From positions 1 to 39,506 of the forward strand of contig CAZGJQ010000006.1 of the NCBI GenBank assembly GCA_964525815.1: a stretch of 39,506 bases of DNA, given 5' to 3'. The stretch comes from UBA1049 sp964525815. GTDB lineage: Bacteria; Bacillota; Clostridia; Oscillospirales; CAG-382. Shown here in pieces: positions 1-7,481 of this stretch. The position numbers and the translations under genes are program-made. The notes below the pieces were generated by a model. It made no database searches, had not been told where the DNA came from, and worked only from the letters and a program-made list of their open reading frames with translations. Every line of letters begins with the position of its first letter. Position 1 is the stretch's first letter.

Positions 1-120
1 TAATAAGAGCGAATCCTATCCTACGTTTTACTAACGCAAAACCTGTTATTATTTTTATTTTTGTTTCGAGGGAAAATCAATTTACACAAAATTTTACGGA
101 GTGCCGTCGCTTTTTTTTGA
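1..120. other. Window edge, no gene seen
   Basis: AT-rich stretch downstream of the jag stop. On the plus strand there is a small ACGG/CCGT hairpin (around 100-111) followed by CGC and eight T, which could be a weak plus-strand terminator for something left of the window. In many Firmicutes mnmE follows jag here, but no such reading frame begins in these 120 bases. Confidence 0.4.
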
Positions 121-753
121 TTATTTTCTCTTTCCCTCAAGGGTTACGACAATTTTTCTTTCTGTACCGTCTCCGATTGAATAGGTGGTAACCCCCTGTA
201 TCTTCTGACATTCGGAATGTATTATTCTTCTCTCGTATGCGTTCATGGGCTCCAGAGAAAAGCTCTTTTTATATTTCAACACCTTGTCGGACATACGCCT
301 TGCAAGCGTCTTTAAGGTCTGTGCCCGCTTCTCTCGATAGTTCTCTATGTCTATTGTTATGCGATAAAACTTGTCCACCTTCTTGTTGGCTGCGAGGGTA
401 GCAAGATATTGCAGAGAATCCAGCACGTCCCCGTGCCTGCCAATCAAAAGACCTAAATTGTCTCCGCTTATCGAAATAAGAGCTCCTTCTTCGTCCTCCG
501 TTTCAACGGTTACCTTTGCTTCAATATCAATATTCTTCAGCAGTGTCTGCACAAACTCCTCTGCGATAACGGAGGGGGTGTTCTCTATATAGACCCTTAC
601 CTTAGCGTCCGAGGCTCCGATTCCGAGAATTCCCTTTCTCGCTTCCTCAAGAACCTCAACGCTTACCTTGTCCACAGCTCTGCCCAACTCTGCCGCACCT
701 GCAGCAACAGCGTCCTCGACTGTTTTTCCCGTAGCTATAAATTCTTTTATCAT
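121..753 (-). CDS. jag: Jag/KhpB RNA-binding protein (Jag_N, KH, R3H)
   Basis: This is the cytoplasmic RNA-binding protein Jag (KhpB/EloR), which partners KhpA and is tied to cell elongation and sporulation in Firmicutes (family knowledge). It has 210 residues: a Jag_N domain (about 1-52), a KH domain with the GRHG nucleic-acid loop at 105-108, and a C-terminal R3H domain with Arg175 and His179 in ERRIIH. A longer frame opens with GTG at 765, but GGAGG lies inside it, five bases before the ATG at 753, so the ATG is the better start. The gene follows yidC as in B. subtilis (spoIIIJ-jag). Its ATG overlaps the stop of a candidate leader ORF, which suggests coupled or controlled translation. Confidence 0.95.
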   Translation of the reverse strand: MIKEFIATGKTVEDAVAAGAAELGRAVDKVSVEVLEEARKGILGIGASDAKVRVYIENTPSVIAEEFVQTLLKNIDIEAKVTVETEDEEGALISISGDNLGLLIGRHGDVLDSLQYLATLAANKKVDKFYRITIDIENYREKRAQTLKTLARRMSDKVLKYKKSFSLEPMNAYERRIIHSECQKIQGVTTYSIGDGTERKIVVTLEGKRK

Positions 754-842
754 AATAACCTCCACACCCTTTCGGGCACAAATATTGATGAAAAATTCGT
801 GGAGGTACGCTCTGATGTACCTCTTTTGCCGGAATTCTTCAC
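750..842 (-). CDS. Candidate 30-aa leader peptide overlapping the jag start
   Basis: The minus strand shows GGAGG (852-848), a five-base spacer, GTG (842-840), then 30 open codons ending in TGA, which overlaps the jag ATG as ATGA (753-750). The peptide begins MKNSGKRGTS and ends VPERVWRLL. It is polar and basic, with no signal or membrane segment. The good SD and exact stop/start overlap support real translation and coupling to jag. The reading frame also contains an anti-SD segment, so translating it could change which SD pairs. No homologue is recognised. A chance ORF in a structured leader is the alternative. Confidence 0.45.
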   Translation of the reverse strand: MKNSGKRGTSERTSTNFSSIFVPERVWRLL

Positions 843-855
843 GCTAACCTCCACG
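754..855 (-). promoter_or_regulatory. Switchable SD/anti-SD leader structure before jag
   Basis: In the minus-strand RNA there are three copies of an SD-like word and one complement. A is CGTGGAGGT (855-847), B is GAGGTAC (823-817), C is GTACCTCCACG (808-798), and D is GTGGAGGT (765-758), the jag SD. C can pair with A (9 bp), B (7 bp, 8-base loop) or D (8 bp). Pairing with D would hide the jag ribosome-binding site; pairing with A or B would free it. The pairings are read from the sequence; the regulatory role is inference. Confidence 0.45.
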
Positions 856-895
856 CTGTTTCCTGCTTATCTCTTTTCCGGGTTGCCGACTGTTT

Positions 896-2215
896 TTATT
901 TGTTTTCGCTTTCGCCCTCATTATCGTCGTCATCCGCCGAAAGCATCTCCACATTATTGACGGTAAAGGTCTTGCTCTTTCCGGTATTCTTTTTGCCGGT
1001 TTTTTCGGAGCCTCCGCCCGTGCTTTGTTTCTTGCCCGAGTATTGGTTTCCGTTTACCTCAATATCCCTGTAGCTGTCGTCGTCCTCGTCTACCTCTATT
1101 GTTATAACCTTTTTCTTTTTCTTCTTTTTTGCTTCCTTTTCCGCAGCATCAAGGTCTTCCTTTGTTATAACCGGCATCGGATAGAAGCGGTTCAAAACAA
1201 TTGGCTGCACCGCTCCCGTTATGGTTCGCCAAATCCAGTAAACGCCGATTGCCGCAGGAAACGAAAACGAGAAGACCGTGCTTAGTACGGGCATTCCCCA
1301 CTCCATAAACTTCCCGCCGCCCATGGGGTTGCCGTCCGCACCCGCAGGCGCTCCCATATACTTGCGGTTTATAACTCCTCCGAAATAGCTGGTTATAAAA
1401 ATAAGCAGAGGAATAAGGTGAATAAGCCTTAGATTAAAGCTGGTAATGTCTCCAAAACGAGGAATGTTCAAAAGAGTATCCCCAAAAAAGGTAAAGTTTG
1501 GAAGCGCTTCTCTCTGCTCGTCCGAGAAGCCAAGCTCCGTGTTCTCTCCGCTCTGCAAAGAAAGATTATGCTCTGCCGCAAGCTCGGTAAAATAATCCCT
1601 GTCCTCTGTTATTATCTTAGTAAGGGAGAGCTCAACCTTTCTCTGGTCATGGTTATATTCGTATTCGTTTGTCTCCGTGTTCAGCTTTGCGCCGAGCTCG
1701 GTTAAGACCTTGTTCAGCTCGTCAACATATCCGTTGTAGTCCTCGCCCTCTTCCTTTACGATTGCGTCCTCATGCTTATACTGCTCTACTATTGCAATGG
1801 CTTCTTTATAAAGCGCTCCGCTTTGCAGCTGATTCTTCATCTCCTCGGTGGAGGAATAGGAAATCGGGTTCCTTACTATTCCGAACAAAATCAAAATAAT
1901 GGGCAGCTGAATAAGCATAGGAAGGCATCCGGAGAGTTGATTATACCCCTCGTTCCTATACATCTCCTGTACCTCAAGCTGCATTTTTTGTTGAGTGGCC
2001 TTGTCCTTTCTTCCTGCATATTTCTTTCTGATTGCCATTTCCTTGGGTCGCAGCTTCCGCTGCATAACCTGGCTCTTATGCTGCTTAATTCCGAGAGGAA
2101 TTAAAACAATCTGCATTATAACCGCAAAGAAAAATAATGCTAAAATATAATAATTGCTCGAGATAGCAAGGCATAACTTCATCAGATAACCAAAGGGTAT
2201 ATTAATCCATTCCAT
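896..2215 (-). CDS. yidC: YidC/Oxa1/SpoIIIJ membrane protein insertase
   Basis: This insertase places membrane proteins in the cytoplasmic membrane, with or without SecYEG. The 439-residue protein has the YidC2 core: a membrane segment at about 22-43, a cytoplasmic basic hairpin rich in Lys/Arg/Gln, a second segment near 95-117 (SGCLPMLIQLPIILILFGIV), an unusually long charged outer loop (about 118-255), then segments near 265-285 and 320-345. The C-terminus has a lysine run followed by an acidic Ser/Gly-rich tail, as in ribosome-binding YidC tails. No lipoprotein signal is present. The position of the usual groove Arg appears to be Gln35. Neighbours rnpA-yidD-yidC-jag are the standard order. 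The ATG start has only a weak upstream GGGGA. Confidence 0.93.
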   Translation of the reverse strand: MEWINIPFGYLMKLCLAISSNYYILALFFFAVIMQIVLIPLGIKQHKSQVMQRKLRPKEMAIRKKYAGRKDKATQQKMQLEVQEMYRNEGYNQLSGCLPMLIQLPIILILFGIVRNPISYSSTEEMKNQLQSGALYKEAIAIVEQYKHEDAIVKEEGEDYNGYVDELNKVLTELGAKLNTETNEYEYNHDQRKVELSLTKIITEDRDYFTELAAEHNLSLQSGENTELGFSDEQREALPNFTFFGDTLLNIPRFGDITSFNLRLIHLIPLLIFITSYFGGVINRKYMGAPAGADGNPMGGGKFMEWGMPVLSTVFSFSFPAAIGVYWIWRTITGAVQPIVLNRFYPMPVITKEDLDAAEKEAKKKKKKKVITIEVDEDDDSYRDIEVNGNQYSGKKQSTGGGSEKTGKKNTGKSKTFTVNNVEMLSADDDDNEGESENK

Positions 2216-2280
2216 TTTAAGATCCGTTTCCCCGACTTTTGTTATGATTAATCCGCGCGCAGTCGGCGCTTGCGGCTTTT

Positions 2281-2523
2281 TTATTTAATTTTTCTGTGTT
2301 TTGACCTTTTCCCCTCAGGCACGGGATCATAACCGCCCCTGCAAAAGGGATTACAGCGAAAAATACGATAAGCGGTGAGCAACAGACCCGCTGCCACCCC
2401 CCTTTTTTCAAGCGCTTCTATCGCATACTGTGAGCAGGTAGGTCTGAAGCGGCAGCTGCTCGCCCTGTAGGGCGAAATATGTCGCTGATATAGGCGAACA
2501 AGAAAAATAAAGAATCTTTTCAT
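2281..2523 (-). CDS. yidD: YidD membrane protein insertion efficiency factor
   Basis: This is an 80-residue YidD (DUF37) family protein, thought to sit at the inner face of the membrane and help YidC-dependent insertion. It shows the family core: an amphipathic N-terminus (MKRFFIFLVRLYQRHISPYR), then CRFRPTCSQYA, and later FRCNPFCRGGYDPVP with its conserved cysteines. A longer frame exists upstream, but the ATG at 2523 has AGGTG just before it and shares one base with the rnpA stop (TGATG), so the two genes are translationally coupled. Confidence 0.93.
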   Translation of the reverse strand: MKRFFIFLVRLYQRHISPYRASSCRFRPTCSQYAIEALEKRGVAAGLLLTAYRIFRCNPFCRGGYDPVPEGKRSKHRKIK

Positions 2524-2927
2524 CACCTGTTGCTCCGGTTTTTTTGTATGCCGTTGCATTTATTTGAGGTTTCATTTTTTTCGTTATAGAGGGACGCCTT
2601 CTTAAATAACGCATGAACATCCTTTTGAATAACCGAAAAATCTGCGTCCGCACAGGATTTTTTTGCAACAATCACTATAAGAAACCCATCCCTTACGAAC
2701 GGATGAACGGCTCTGTATGCTTCTTTTATTTTTCTTCTGATTCTGTTCCGTACAACGGCGTTGCCTCTGTTTTTTATTACGGTTATTCCGACCAGGGTAT
2801 TATACCTGTCGTAATTCTTCAAAACATAAAGCACCACCGTACCCGATATATAGCTTTTTCCTCTTTTATAGACCTTCTGGAACAGGTGATTTTCTTTTAA
2901 AGACTGAATTTTTTTTGTTTTTTTCAT
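2523..2927 (-). CDS. rnpA: Ribonuclease P protein component
   Basis: This is the protein subunit of RNase P, which assists the catalytic RNA in 5' maturation of pre-tRNA. It has 134 residues with the basic family signature NAVVRNRIRRKIKEAYR (RNR motif) and an N-terminal LKENHLFQKVYKRGKSY segment that contacts the pre-tRNA leader. The start is taken at MKKTKK rather than 14 codons upstream because family members begin there; the SD is modest. The C-terminal tail (about 20 polar residues after FKKASLYN) extends beyond the conserved core. The gene follows rpmH and its stop overlaps yidD. Confidence 0.95.
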   Translation of the reverse strand: MKKTKKIQSLKENHLFQKVYKRGKSYISGTVVLYVLKNYDRYNTLVGITVIKNRGNAVVRNRIRRKIKEAYRAVHPFVRDGFLIVIVAKKSCADADFSVIQKDVHALFKKASLYNEKNETSNKCNGIQKNRSNR

Positions 2928-2940
2928 TCCAAAATCTTCT

Positions 2941-2990
2941 TTAAGCACAAGAAGGCATAATGCACTCAAAGAAATGCATTATGCGCTTAA
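2941..2990 (-). other. Perfect hairpin between rpmH and rnpA
   Basis: GCATAATGCA (2955-2964) and TGCATTATGC (2975-2984) form a perfect 10-bp stem with a 10-base loop. Outer TTAAGC (2941-2946) and GCTTAA (2985-2990) could extend it with a bulge. There is no T-run, so it is not an ordinary terminator. It lies in the rpmH-rnpA leader and could be an RNA-processing or stability element that sets unequal expression of L34 and RNase P protein. Confidence 0.5.
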
Positions 2991-3039
2991 CACATTTTTG
3001 CATGCCGCAATTTTTTAGCATATTGCAAATATGAGTTTA

Positions 3040-3174
3040 TCAATAGGTTAGGCGGATTCTGCCTTTTGTTCTTCTTCTCTTGAGCACCTTTCTTCCGTTG
3101 GATGTGGCCATTCTTTTTCTGAAGCCGTGCTCTTTTTTTCTTTGCCTTTTCTTAGGCTGGTATGTCCTGAGCAT
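3040..3174 (-). CDS. rpmH: 50S ribosomal protein L34
   Basis: L34 is a small basic protein of the large ribosomal subunit. The 44-residue frame reads MLRTYQPKKRQRKKEHGFRK and continues with RMATSNGRKVL, an RRR run and GRIRLTY, an almost canonical L34. The ATG at 3174 is preceded by GGGAGG about ten bases upstream. It is the first gene of the leftward rpmH-rnpA-yidD-yidC-jag cluster and lies next to dnaA, as in most bacteria. Confidence 0.97.
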   Translation of the reverse strand: MLRTYQPKKRQRKKEHGFRKRMATSNGRKVLKRRRTKGRIRLTY

Positions 3175-3278
3175 ATTATATGCACCTCCCCGAAACTATA
3201 ACCTTATATATTGTTGATTTTTTACCCTACGGTGCATGAGTTAACCGTAAAACCCCGCTTCCATAAAAGTCAACATTT

Positions 3279-3308
3279 ATTATATACACAAATATAAGGC
3301 AATGTCAA
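3279..3308 (-). promoter_or_regulatory. Sigma-A promoter of rpmH operon
   Basis: On the minus strand TTGACA (3308-3303) is followed by an 18-base spacer and TATAAT (3284-3279), both consensus hexamers. Transcription would start near 3272, giving a leader of about 98 bases before rpmH. Confidence 0.75.
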
Positions 3309-3400
3309 GTATTTTGTTTTCTTTTTTTGCCGCATCTGCGCCGGGCGGGGTCTTTTTCCTTCTTTTTTTTAGCAAAACCCTTTTCTTTTTGCCGTTTTTG

Positions 3401-3409
3401 TGCTATAGT
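3401..3409 (+). promoter_or_regulatory. Extended -10 promoter of dnaA
   Basis: TGCTATAGT is an extended -10 (TGn plus TATAGT at 3404-3409), about 40 bases before the dnaA ATG. The -35 region (near 3381) is T-rich without a clear TTGACA. No good DnaA boxes are seen in the rpmH-dnaA gap, so autoregulation by DnaA here is not evident. Confidence 0.45.
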
Positions 3410-3448
3410 ATAGCTACATATATATATTAATATAAGCGAAGTGAGTTA

Positions 3449-4789
3449 ATGGCAGATAAAGAGTACAATTCCATACTTGACAGTCTTAAGAACGAGCTGT
3501 CAGATATTTTTAGCAGTACGACAATGAGCCTGTGGTTTGAGCAGCTCAGCTTGTTTTCTTTGGATGAGAGGCAGGCGGTGCTGCTTGCTCCGTCCGACTT
3601 TAAAAAGAACATTCTTGAAAAAAAATATATATCCGTTCTCAGAGATAAGCTGTGCGGTGTTCTCGGGTTTGATATAGAGGTCAAAATAATCTCGGCGGAG
3701 AGTGAGGAATCTCTCAGACCGGAACCGAATACGGAGGAAGGCACCGAGGAGGACATTAGCGCATACAAGCAGCGCTTTAACCCTACATATACGTTTGAGA
3801 ACTTTGTGGTGGGCAAATCAAACGAGCTTGCACAGGTTACCAGCCTTGCGGTGGCAAGAAGACCTGCTGAGCTTAACAACCCTCTTTTTCTTTATGGTCC
3901 CTCCGGGCTGGGAAAAACCCATCTGCTGTTTGCTATCGTAAACGAAATAAGGAGCAATTTTGCGGATTATGAGATTCTTTATTGCACCGGAGAGGAATTT
4001 ACCAACGAGCTTATTGATTCCCTTGCGCAAAAAAAACCGGTCGCTTTTAGGGAAAAATACAGAAATCTTGATGTTTTGCTTGTGGATGATATTCAGTTTC
4101 TTGCAAACAAGTTTGCCATTCAGGAGGAGTTTTTTCATACATTTGACACCCTTTTTAAGCAGAACAAGCAGATTATCCTAGCCTCCGACTGTCATCCGAG
4201 GGAAATTAACAACCTTGAGGACAGGCTGAAATCCCGGTTTGAAATGGGGCTGGTTGCTGATATACAGCCGCCCGATCTTGAGCTGCGGGTTGCTATTTTT
4301 AAACGAAAAACAGCGGATATGGGGCTTGAAATTCCAAACGATGTTTTATTGTATCTCGCCGAAAACATAAAGATAAACATCCGACAAATAGAGGGCTCCT
4401 TAAAAAAGCTGAAGGCGCACAGCCTTATAAGCGGAGAAAATATAAATATAGATATGGCTCGCACGGTTCTGGGTGATTTTCTTAAAAAATCGGAGAGCTC
4501 CAACAACATAACCGAGAAAATATTCACCTATGTAACCAAGCGATACGGTATTTCAAAGGAGGCTCTTAAGAGCCAGAAAAGAAGTGCGGATATTGCATAT
4601 CCAAGGCATATAGCTATTTATCTTACCCGCCAGCTTACCTCTCTTTCTCAAAAAAGCATAGCGAGAATTTTTGATAAAAAGGATCATACCACCGTTTATA
4701 ATTCTATTACCGTTATTGAGAAAAAAATAAAAAACGATGTTCAGTTTGAACGAGAGATAAATCAGATAATTGAGGAGCTCAGAGGATAG
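3449..4789 (+). CDS. dnaA: Chromosomal replication initiator DnaA
   Basis: DnaA is the AAA+ ATPase that binds DnaA boxes and unwinds oriC. The 446-residue protein has domain I (about 1-80), a short acidic domain II (about 82-108), the AAA+ domain with Walker A GPSGLGKTH (150-158) and Walker B LLVDDIQFL (from about 210), and domain IV with the DNA-binding signature DHTTVYNS near the C-terminus. Length is typical of Clostridia. It diverges from rpmH and is followed by oriC and dnaN. The SD (AAGTGAG) before the ATG is weak. Confidence 0.98.
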   Translation: MADKEYNSILDSLKNELSDIFSSTTMSLWFEQLSLFSLDERQAVLLAPSDFKKNILEKKYISVLRDKLCGVLGFDIEVKIISAESEESLRPEPNTEEGTEEDISAYKQRFNPTYTFENFVVGKSNELAQVTSLAVARRPAELNNPLFLYGPSGLGKTHLLFAIVNEIRSNFADYEILYCTGEEFTNELIDSLAQKKPVAFREKYRNLDVLLVDDIQFLANKFAIQEEFFHTFDTLFKQNKQIILASDCHPREINNLEDRLKSRFEMGLVADIQPPDLELRVAIFKRKTADMGLEIPNDVLLYLAENIKINIRQIEGSLKKLKAHSLISGENINIDMARTVLGDFLKKSESSNNITEKIFTYVTKRYGISKEALKSQKRSADIAYPRHIAIYLTRQLTSLSQKSIARIFDKKDHTTVYNSITVIEKKIKNDVQFEREINQIIEELRG

Positions 4790-4806
4790 CCTCTTATTAA
4801 TAGCTG

Positions 4807-4815
4807 TTTTCCACA
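4807..4815 (+). promoter_or_regulatory. DnaA box TTTTCCACA
   Basis: One mismatch from the consensus TTATCCACA. First of the same-orientation boxes after dnaA, with TTTTACACA following at 4819-4827. Confidence 0.6.
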
Positions 4816-4882
4816 TAATTTTACACAGCTTGTTAACGCTCATAAATTCTATTTTCCCACAGTATAAAAGGTCAGGTTGTGC

Positions 4883-4891
4883 TTTTCCACA
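4883..4891 (+). promoter_or_regulatory. DnaA box next to the trio element
   Basis: TTTTCCACA lies 15 bases before the trio-like track, the position expected for the box that loads DnaA onto single-stranded DNA. Confidence 0.65.
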
Positions 4892-4906
4892 AATACACCG
4901 AGTATA

Positions 4907-4924
4907 CTAATAATAATACTACTA
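4907..4924 (+). promoter_or_regulatory. DnaA-trio-like element
   Basis: The top strand reads CTA ATA ATA ATA CTA CTA; the lower strand read 3' to 5' gives GAT, three TAT, and two GAT. The middle A is kept in all six triplets. The published trio preference is 3'-(G/A)A(T/A)-5', so three triplets match fully and three differ at the first base. The AT-rich DUE follows directly. Confidence 0.6.
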
Positions 4925-4994
4925 ATTCCCTTATAAATAATTATTACTTTTTTTCTTTAAAAACCTGTTTTTAAGAAAGGACTTGTTTGAAAAA

Positions 4995-6122
4995 ATGGCA
5001 ATAAACTTCACCTCCGATAAAAAAACTTTGCTCTCCCTAATAATGCCTGCACTTTCCGCAACCTCCACAAAAAGCACTTTGCCGGCACTGGAAGGCCTGC
5101 TTTTTTCCTTGGAAGATAATTTGTTGACCGTGTGTGGTTATGATTTGGAGAAGGGGGTTAAAACATCGGCACCCGTATATCCAAAGGAGGACGGCTCGGT
5201 TATTCTTAATGCACAGAAAATAAGCGCTATTATAAGGAACTTCCCCGATTGTGAGATCGCCTTTGAAGCAGACGAAAAAAACATTGTTCGAATAAGCGGA
5301 GGAATGAGTGATTTTTCTATACACGGACTTGCTGCGGAGGCCTTTCCAAGTCTTCCGGAGTTAGGGGGAGATAAGAGCTTTTCCATCAGCCAGAGTCTAT
5401 TAAAGGACATTATAGCCACAACACATTTTGCGGTTGCACAAACGGATGCAAGACCTATTCTAACGGGAGAGCTGTTTAAAATAGAAAATAACAATTTAAC
5501 GGTGGTGGCTCTTGATAATTACAGGCTTGCGTTAAGAGAAGAAAAAAACGCGATTTTTGGAGATAATAAGAGCAGCTATTCGTTTGTGGTTCCGGGAAAG
5601 ACGCTAACCGAGTTGTCTAAGCTCCTCGAGGAAAGCGAGGAAATGGTTGTGGTTGAGTTTACCAGCAAATATATAATATTCAAGGTAAATGATATTATAT
5701 TTTTCTCCCGATTATTAGAGGGAGAGTTCCTTGATTATAATCGTGCGATACCTAAGCAAAGCAAAATCACCGTAAAGCTGAATACAGAGGACTTCATAGA
5801 AAGCGCATCCAGAGCCTCACTGTTGGTTGACGAGAAGCTGAAAACACCGTTAAAGTGCAGCTTTAAAGAAAATATATTGGATATTTCCTGCTCTACCCAA
5901 TACGGAAGGGTAAACGATAATATAAAAACAGAAAAAGAAGGCGAAGATATAGAGATAGGGTTCAACAGTCGTTATCTTTTGGACGCACTGCGTGCCTGCA
6001 GGGATGAGTATATAATTATATCCATGTCCACTCCCTTAATGTCAATGGTTATAAGCCCCGCAAAGAAAAAGGAAGGCAGCAGCTATACATATTTAGTATT
6101 GCCTTGCAGGCTTAAGGATTAG
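4995..6122 (+). CDS. dnaN: DNA polymerase III beta sliding clamp
   Basis: DnaN is the ring-shaped clamp that tethers polymerase III to DNA. The 375-residue protein has the three repeated clamp folds, opening with INFTSDKKTLLSLI and ending YLVLPCRLKD, a typical clamp C-terminus (MPxR/L). The start is chosen at the ATG at 4995 because the homologous N-terminus begins there; a TTG at 4983 is in frame but sits only one base after the AAAGGA. The SD-to-ATG distance of 13 bases is long, so the TTG start remains possible. It follows oriC and precedes recF by 10 bases. Confidence 0.96.
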   Translation: MAINFTSDKKTLLSLIMPALSATSTKSTLPALEGLLFSLEDNLLTVCGYDLEKGVKTSAPVYPKEDGSVILNAQKISAIIRNFPDCEIAFEADEKNIVRISGGMSDFSIHGLAAEAFPSLPELGGDKSFSISQSLLKDIIATTHFAVAQTDARPILTGELFKIENNNLTVVALDNYRLALREEKNAIFGDNKSSYSFVVPGKTLTELSKLLEESEEMVVVEFTSKYIIFKVNDIIFFSRLLEGEFLDYNRAIPKQSKITVKLNTEDFIESASRASLLVDEKLKTPLKCSFKENILDISCSTQYGRVNDNIKTEKEGEDIEIGFNSRYLLDALRACRDEYIIISMSTPLMSMVISPAKKKEGSSYTYLVLPCRLKD

Positions 6123-6132
6123 TATATTTTTT

Positions 6133-7227
6133 ATGAGACTACTTTCTTTAAGAGTAAATGATTTTAAAAATATAAAAAAGGAAGAGATTTGTTTTTCGGA
6201 CGGCATAAATATAATCTATGGAGATAACGCCGCAGGAAAAACCAATATTTTAGAGGCAGTGTTTTTGTTTGCCGCAGGAAAGAGCTTCAGAGGAGGAAAG
6301 GATAAGGATTTTATAAGGTTCGGACAGGACTTTTCCTTCTTTGAGATTGAGTTTGAGGACAAAAACGCAAAGCAAAAATTAGGAATAAGGCTGGAGAAAA
6401 ACACAAAAAAACAGATTTTTCGCAACGGAGCACAGATTTTAAAGCTCTCTGAATATTTAGGACTGTTCAGAGCGGTGATTTTCACTCCTGACCATCTTAA
6501 TCTTGTCAAGGGCTCTCCCGAGGGTCGGAGAAGGTTTGTGGACCTGGCAATATGCCAGTCCTTTCCGCGGTATGTGGGAACAATCAGCCAATATAACAGA
6601 ACGCTTGTACAAAAAAACGCTCTGCTTAAGACAAAGAGCTTTTCTCCAGAGCTGTTGGAGGTTTATAACGATAAGCTGAGCTCTCTTGCCGCTCAGATAA
6701 CCCTAAACAGAAAAAAGTATATCTGTTTATTGCAGAACGAAGCGGCTACCTTTTTAAGTGATATGACCGAGGGAGAGGAAAATATAAGGCTTGAATACAA
6801 TTCTCAGGCCGGAGACCGCTTAGAGGAAGCAGAGGTAATAAGAAACAGCTACAGGAATCTGTTCAGAAGTAAAAAAGAACAGGAAGCACAAAAGGGAATT
6901 ACCCTTTACGGACCGCATAAGGATGACTTTTTGATTTATATAAACGAAAAAAACGCAAGGATTTTTGCCTCTCAAGGACAGCAACGCTCCGCCGTTTTGT
7001 CATTAAAGCTTGCCGAAGGGGAATTGTCAAAGAAGCTCACCGGTGAATACCCCGTTTTTTTACTGGACGACATACTGAGCGAGCTGGATAGCGGCAGAAA
7101 AAAATATATATTGGAAAAAATGGCGGAAAAGCAGGTTATATTGACAGGCTGCGAGAAGGATTTTTTTGCGGAGCTGGACAGTAAAAACAAAATATATGTG
7201 GAGGACGGAAAATGTTCCTGCATTTAG
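6133..7227 (+). CDS. recF: DNA replication and repair protein RecF
   Basis: RecF is an SMC-like ATPase that helps load RecA at single-strand gaps with RecO and RecR. The 364-residue protein has Walker A GDNAAGKTN near the N-terminus (about 34-42), the ABC signature region ASQGQQRSAVLSLKLAE near 278-294, and Walker B VFLLDDILSELD near 306-317. The gene starts 10 bases after dnaN and its end overlaps the next gene by 16 bases. Confidence 0.97.
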   Translation: MRLLSLRVNDFKNIKKEEICFSDGINIIYGDNAAGKTNILEAVFLFAAGKSFRGGKDKDFIRFGQDFSFFEIEFEDKNAKQKLGIRLEKNTKKQIFRNGAQILKLSEYLGLFRAVIFTPDHLNLVKGSPEGRRRFVDLAICQSFPRYVGTISQYNRTLVQKNALLKTKSFSPELLEVYNDKLSSLAAQITLNRKKYICLLQNEAATFLSDMTEGEENIRLEYNSQAGDRLEEAEVIRNSYRNLFRSKKEQEAQKGITLYGPHKDDFLIYINEKNARIFASQGQQRSAVLSLKLAEGELSKKLTGEYPVFLLDDILSELDSGRKKYILEKMAEKQVILTGCEKDFFAELDSKNKIYVEDGKCSCI

Positions 7228-7481
7228 GAAAAAACGAAAGCGTCTTGAAAGAAGAAATTATAGGGATATTTGATATTGATTTGACAACGGTATCCGGACC
7301 TACAAAAGGCTTCTTGGCAGAGCTTCAGGATAAAAAAAGGATTGTTAATCTGTGCGACGACCTCCCGAAGAGCTTTGTGCTTGTCGAGAATAAGCTGTGC
7401 GAGAGCGTATATATTACACAGAATTCGGTTTCGTCGTTAAAAAAAAGAGTAGAAAAGGAAAGCGCGCATAACTATGAATGA
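7212..7481 (+). CDS. remB: RemB/YaaB-like DUF370 protein
   Basis: This 89-residue protein (MFLHLGKNESVLKEEIIGIF, then FDIDLTTVSGPTKGFL) matches the DUF370 family member encoded between recF and gyrB in Firmicutes (YaaB, called RemB, extracellular-matrix regulator B, in B. subtilis). The molecular role is poorly defined. It overlaps recF by 16 bases and gyrB by 8 bases, so recF-remB-gyrB form a tightly coupled unit. Confidence 0.88.
   Translation: MFLHLGKNESVLKEEIIGIFDIDLTTVSGPTKGFLAELQDKKRIVNLCDDLPKSFVLVENKLCESVYITQNSVSSLKKRVEKESAHNYE

Larger units (their letters stand above)
4790..4982 (+). other. oriC: oriC: DnaA-box cluster and unwinding region
   Basis: The dnaA-dnaN gap holds DnaA-box-like sites TTTTCCACA (4807-4815), TTTTACACA (4819-4827), a weaker TTTCCCACA (4853-4861) and TTTTCCACA (4883-4891), all in the same orientation. 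They are followed by a three-base-periodic track (4907-4924) and an AT-rich stretch (4928-4970). This matches the DnaA box, DnaA-trio, unwinding-element order known from the B. subtilis basal unwinding system. No comparable cluster occurs upstream of dnaA, so the origin looks single-part. Confidence 0.8.

Noticed and set aside
763..765. GTG start for jag four codons upstream
   Set aside because: GGAGG for the ATG at 753 lies inside that extension.
1025..1285. Plus-strand ORF inside yidC
   Set aside because: Shadow of yidC with no SD and no plausible protein.
3175..3448. Second DnaA-box cluster upstream of dnaA, as in B. subtilis
   Set aside because: No good match to TTATNCACA was found on either strand.
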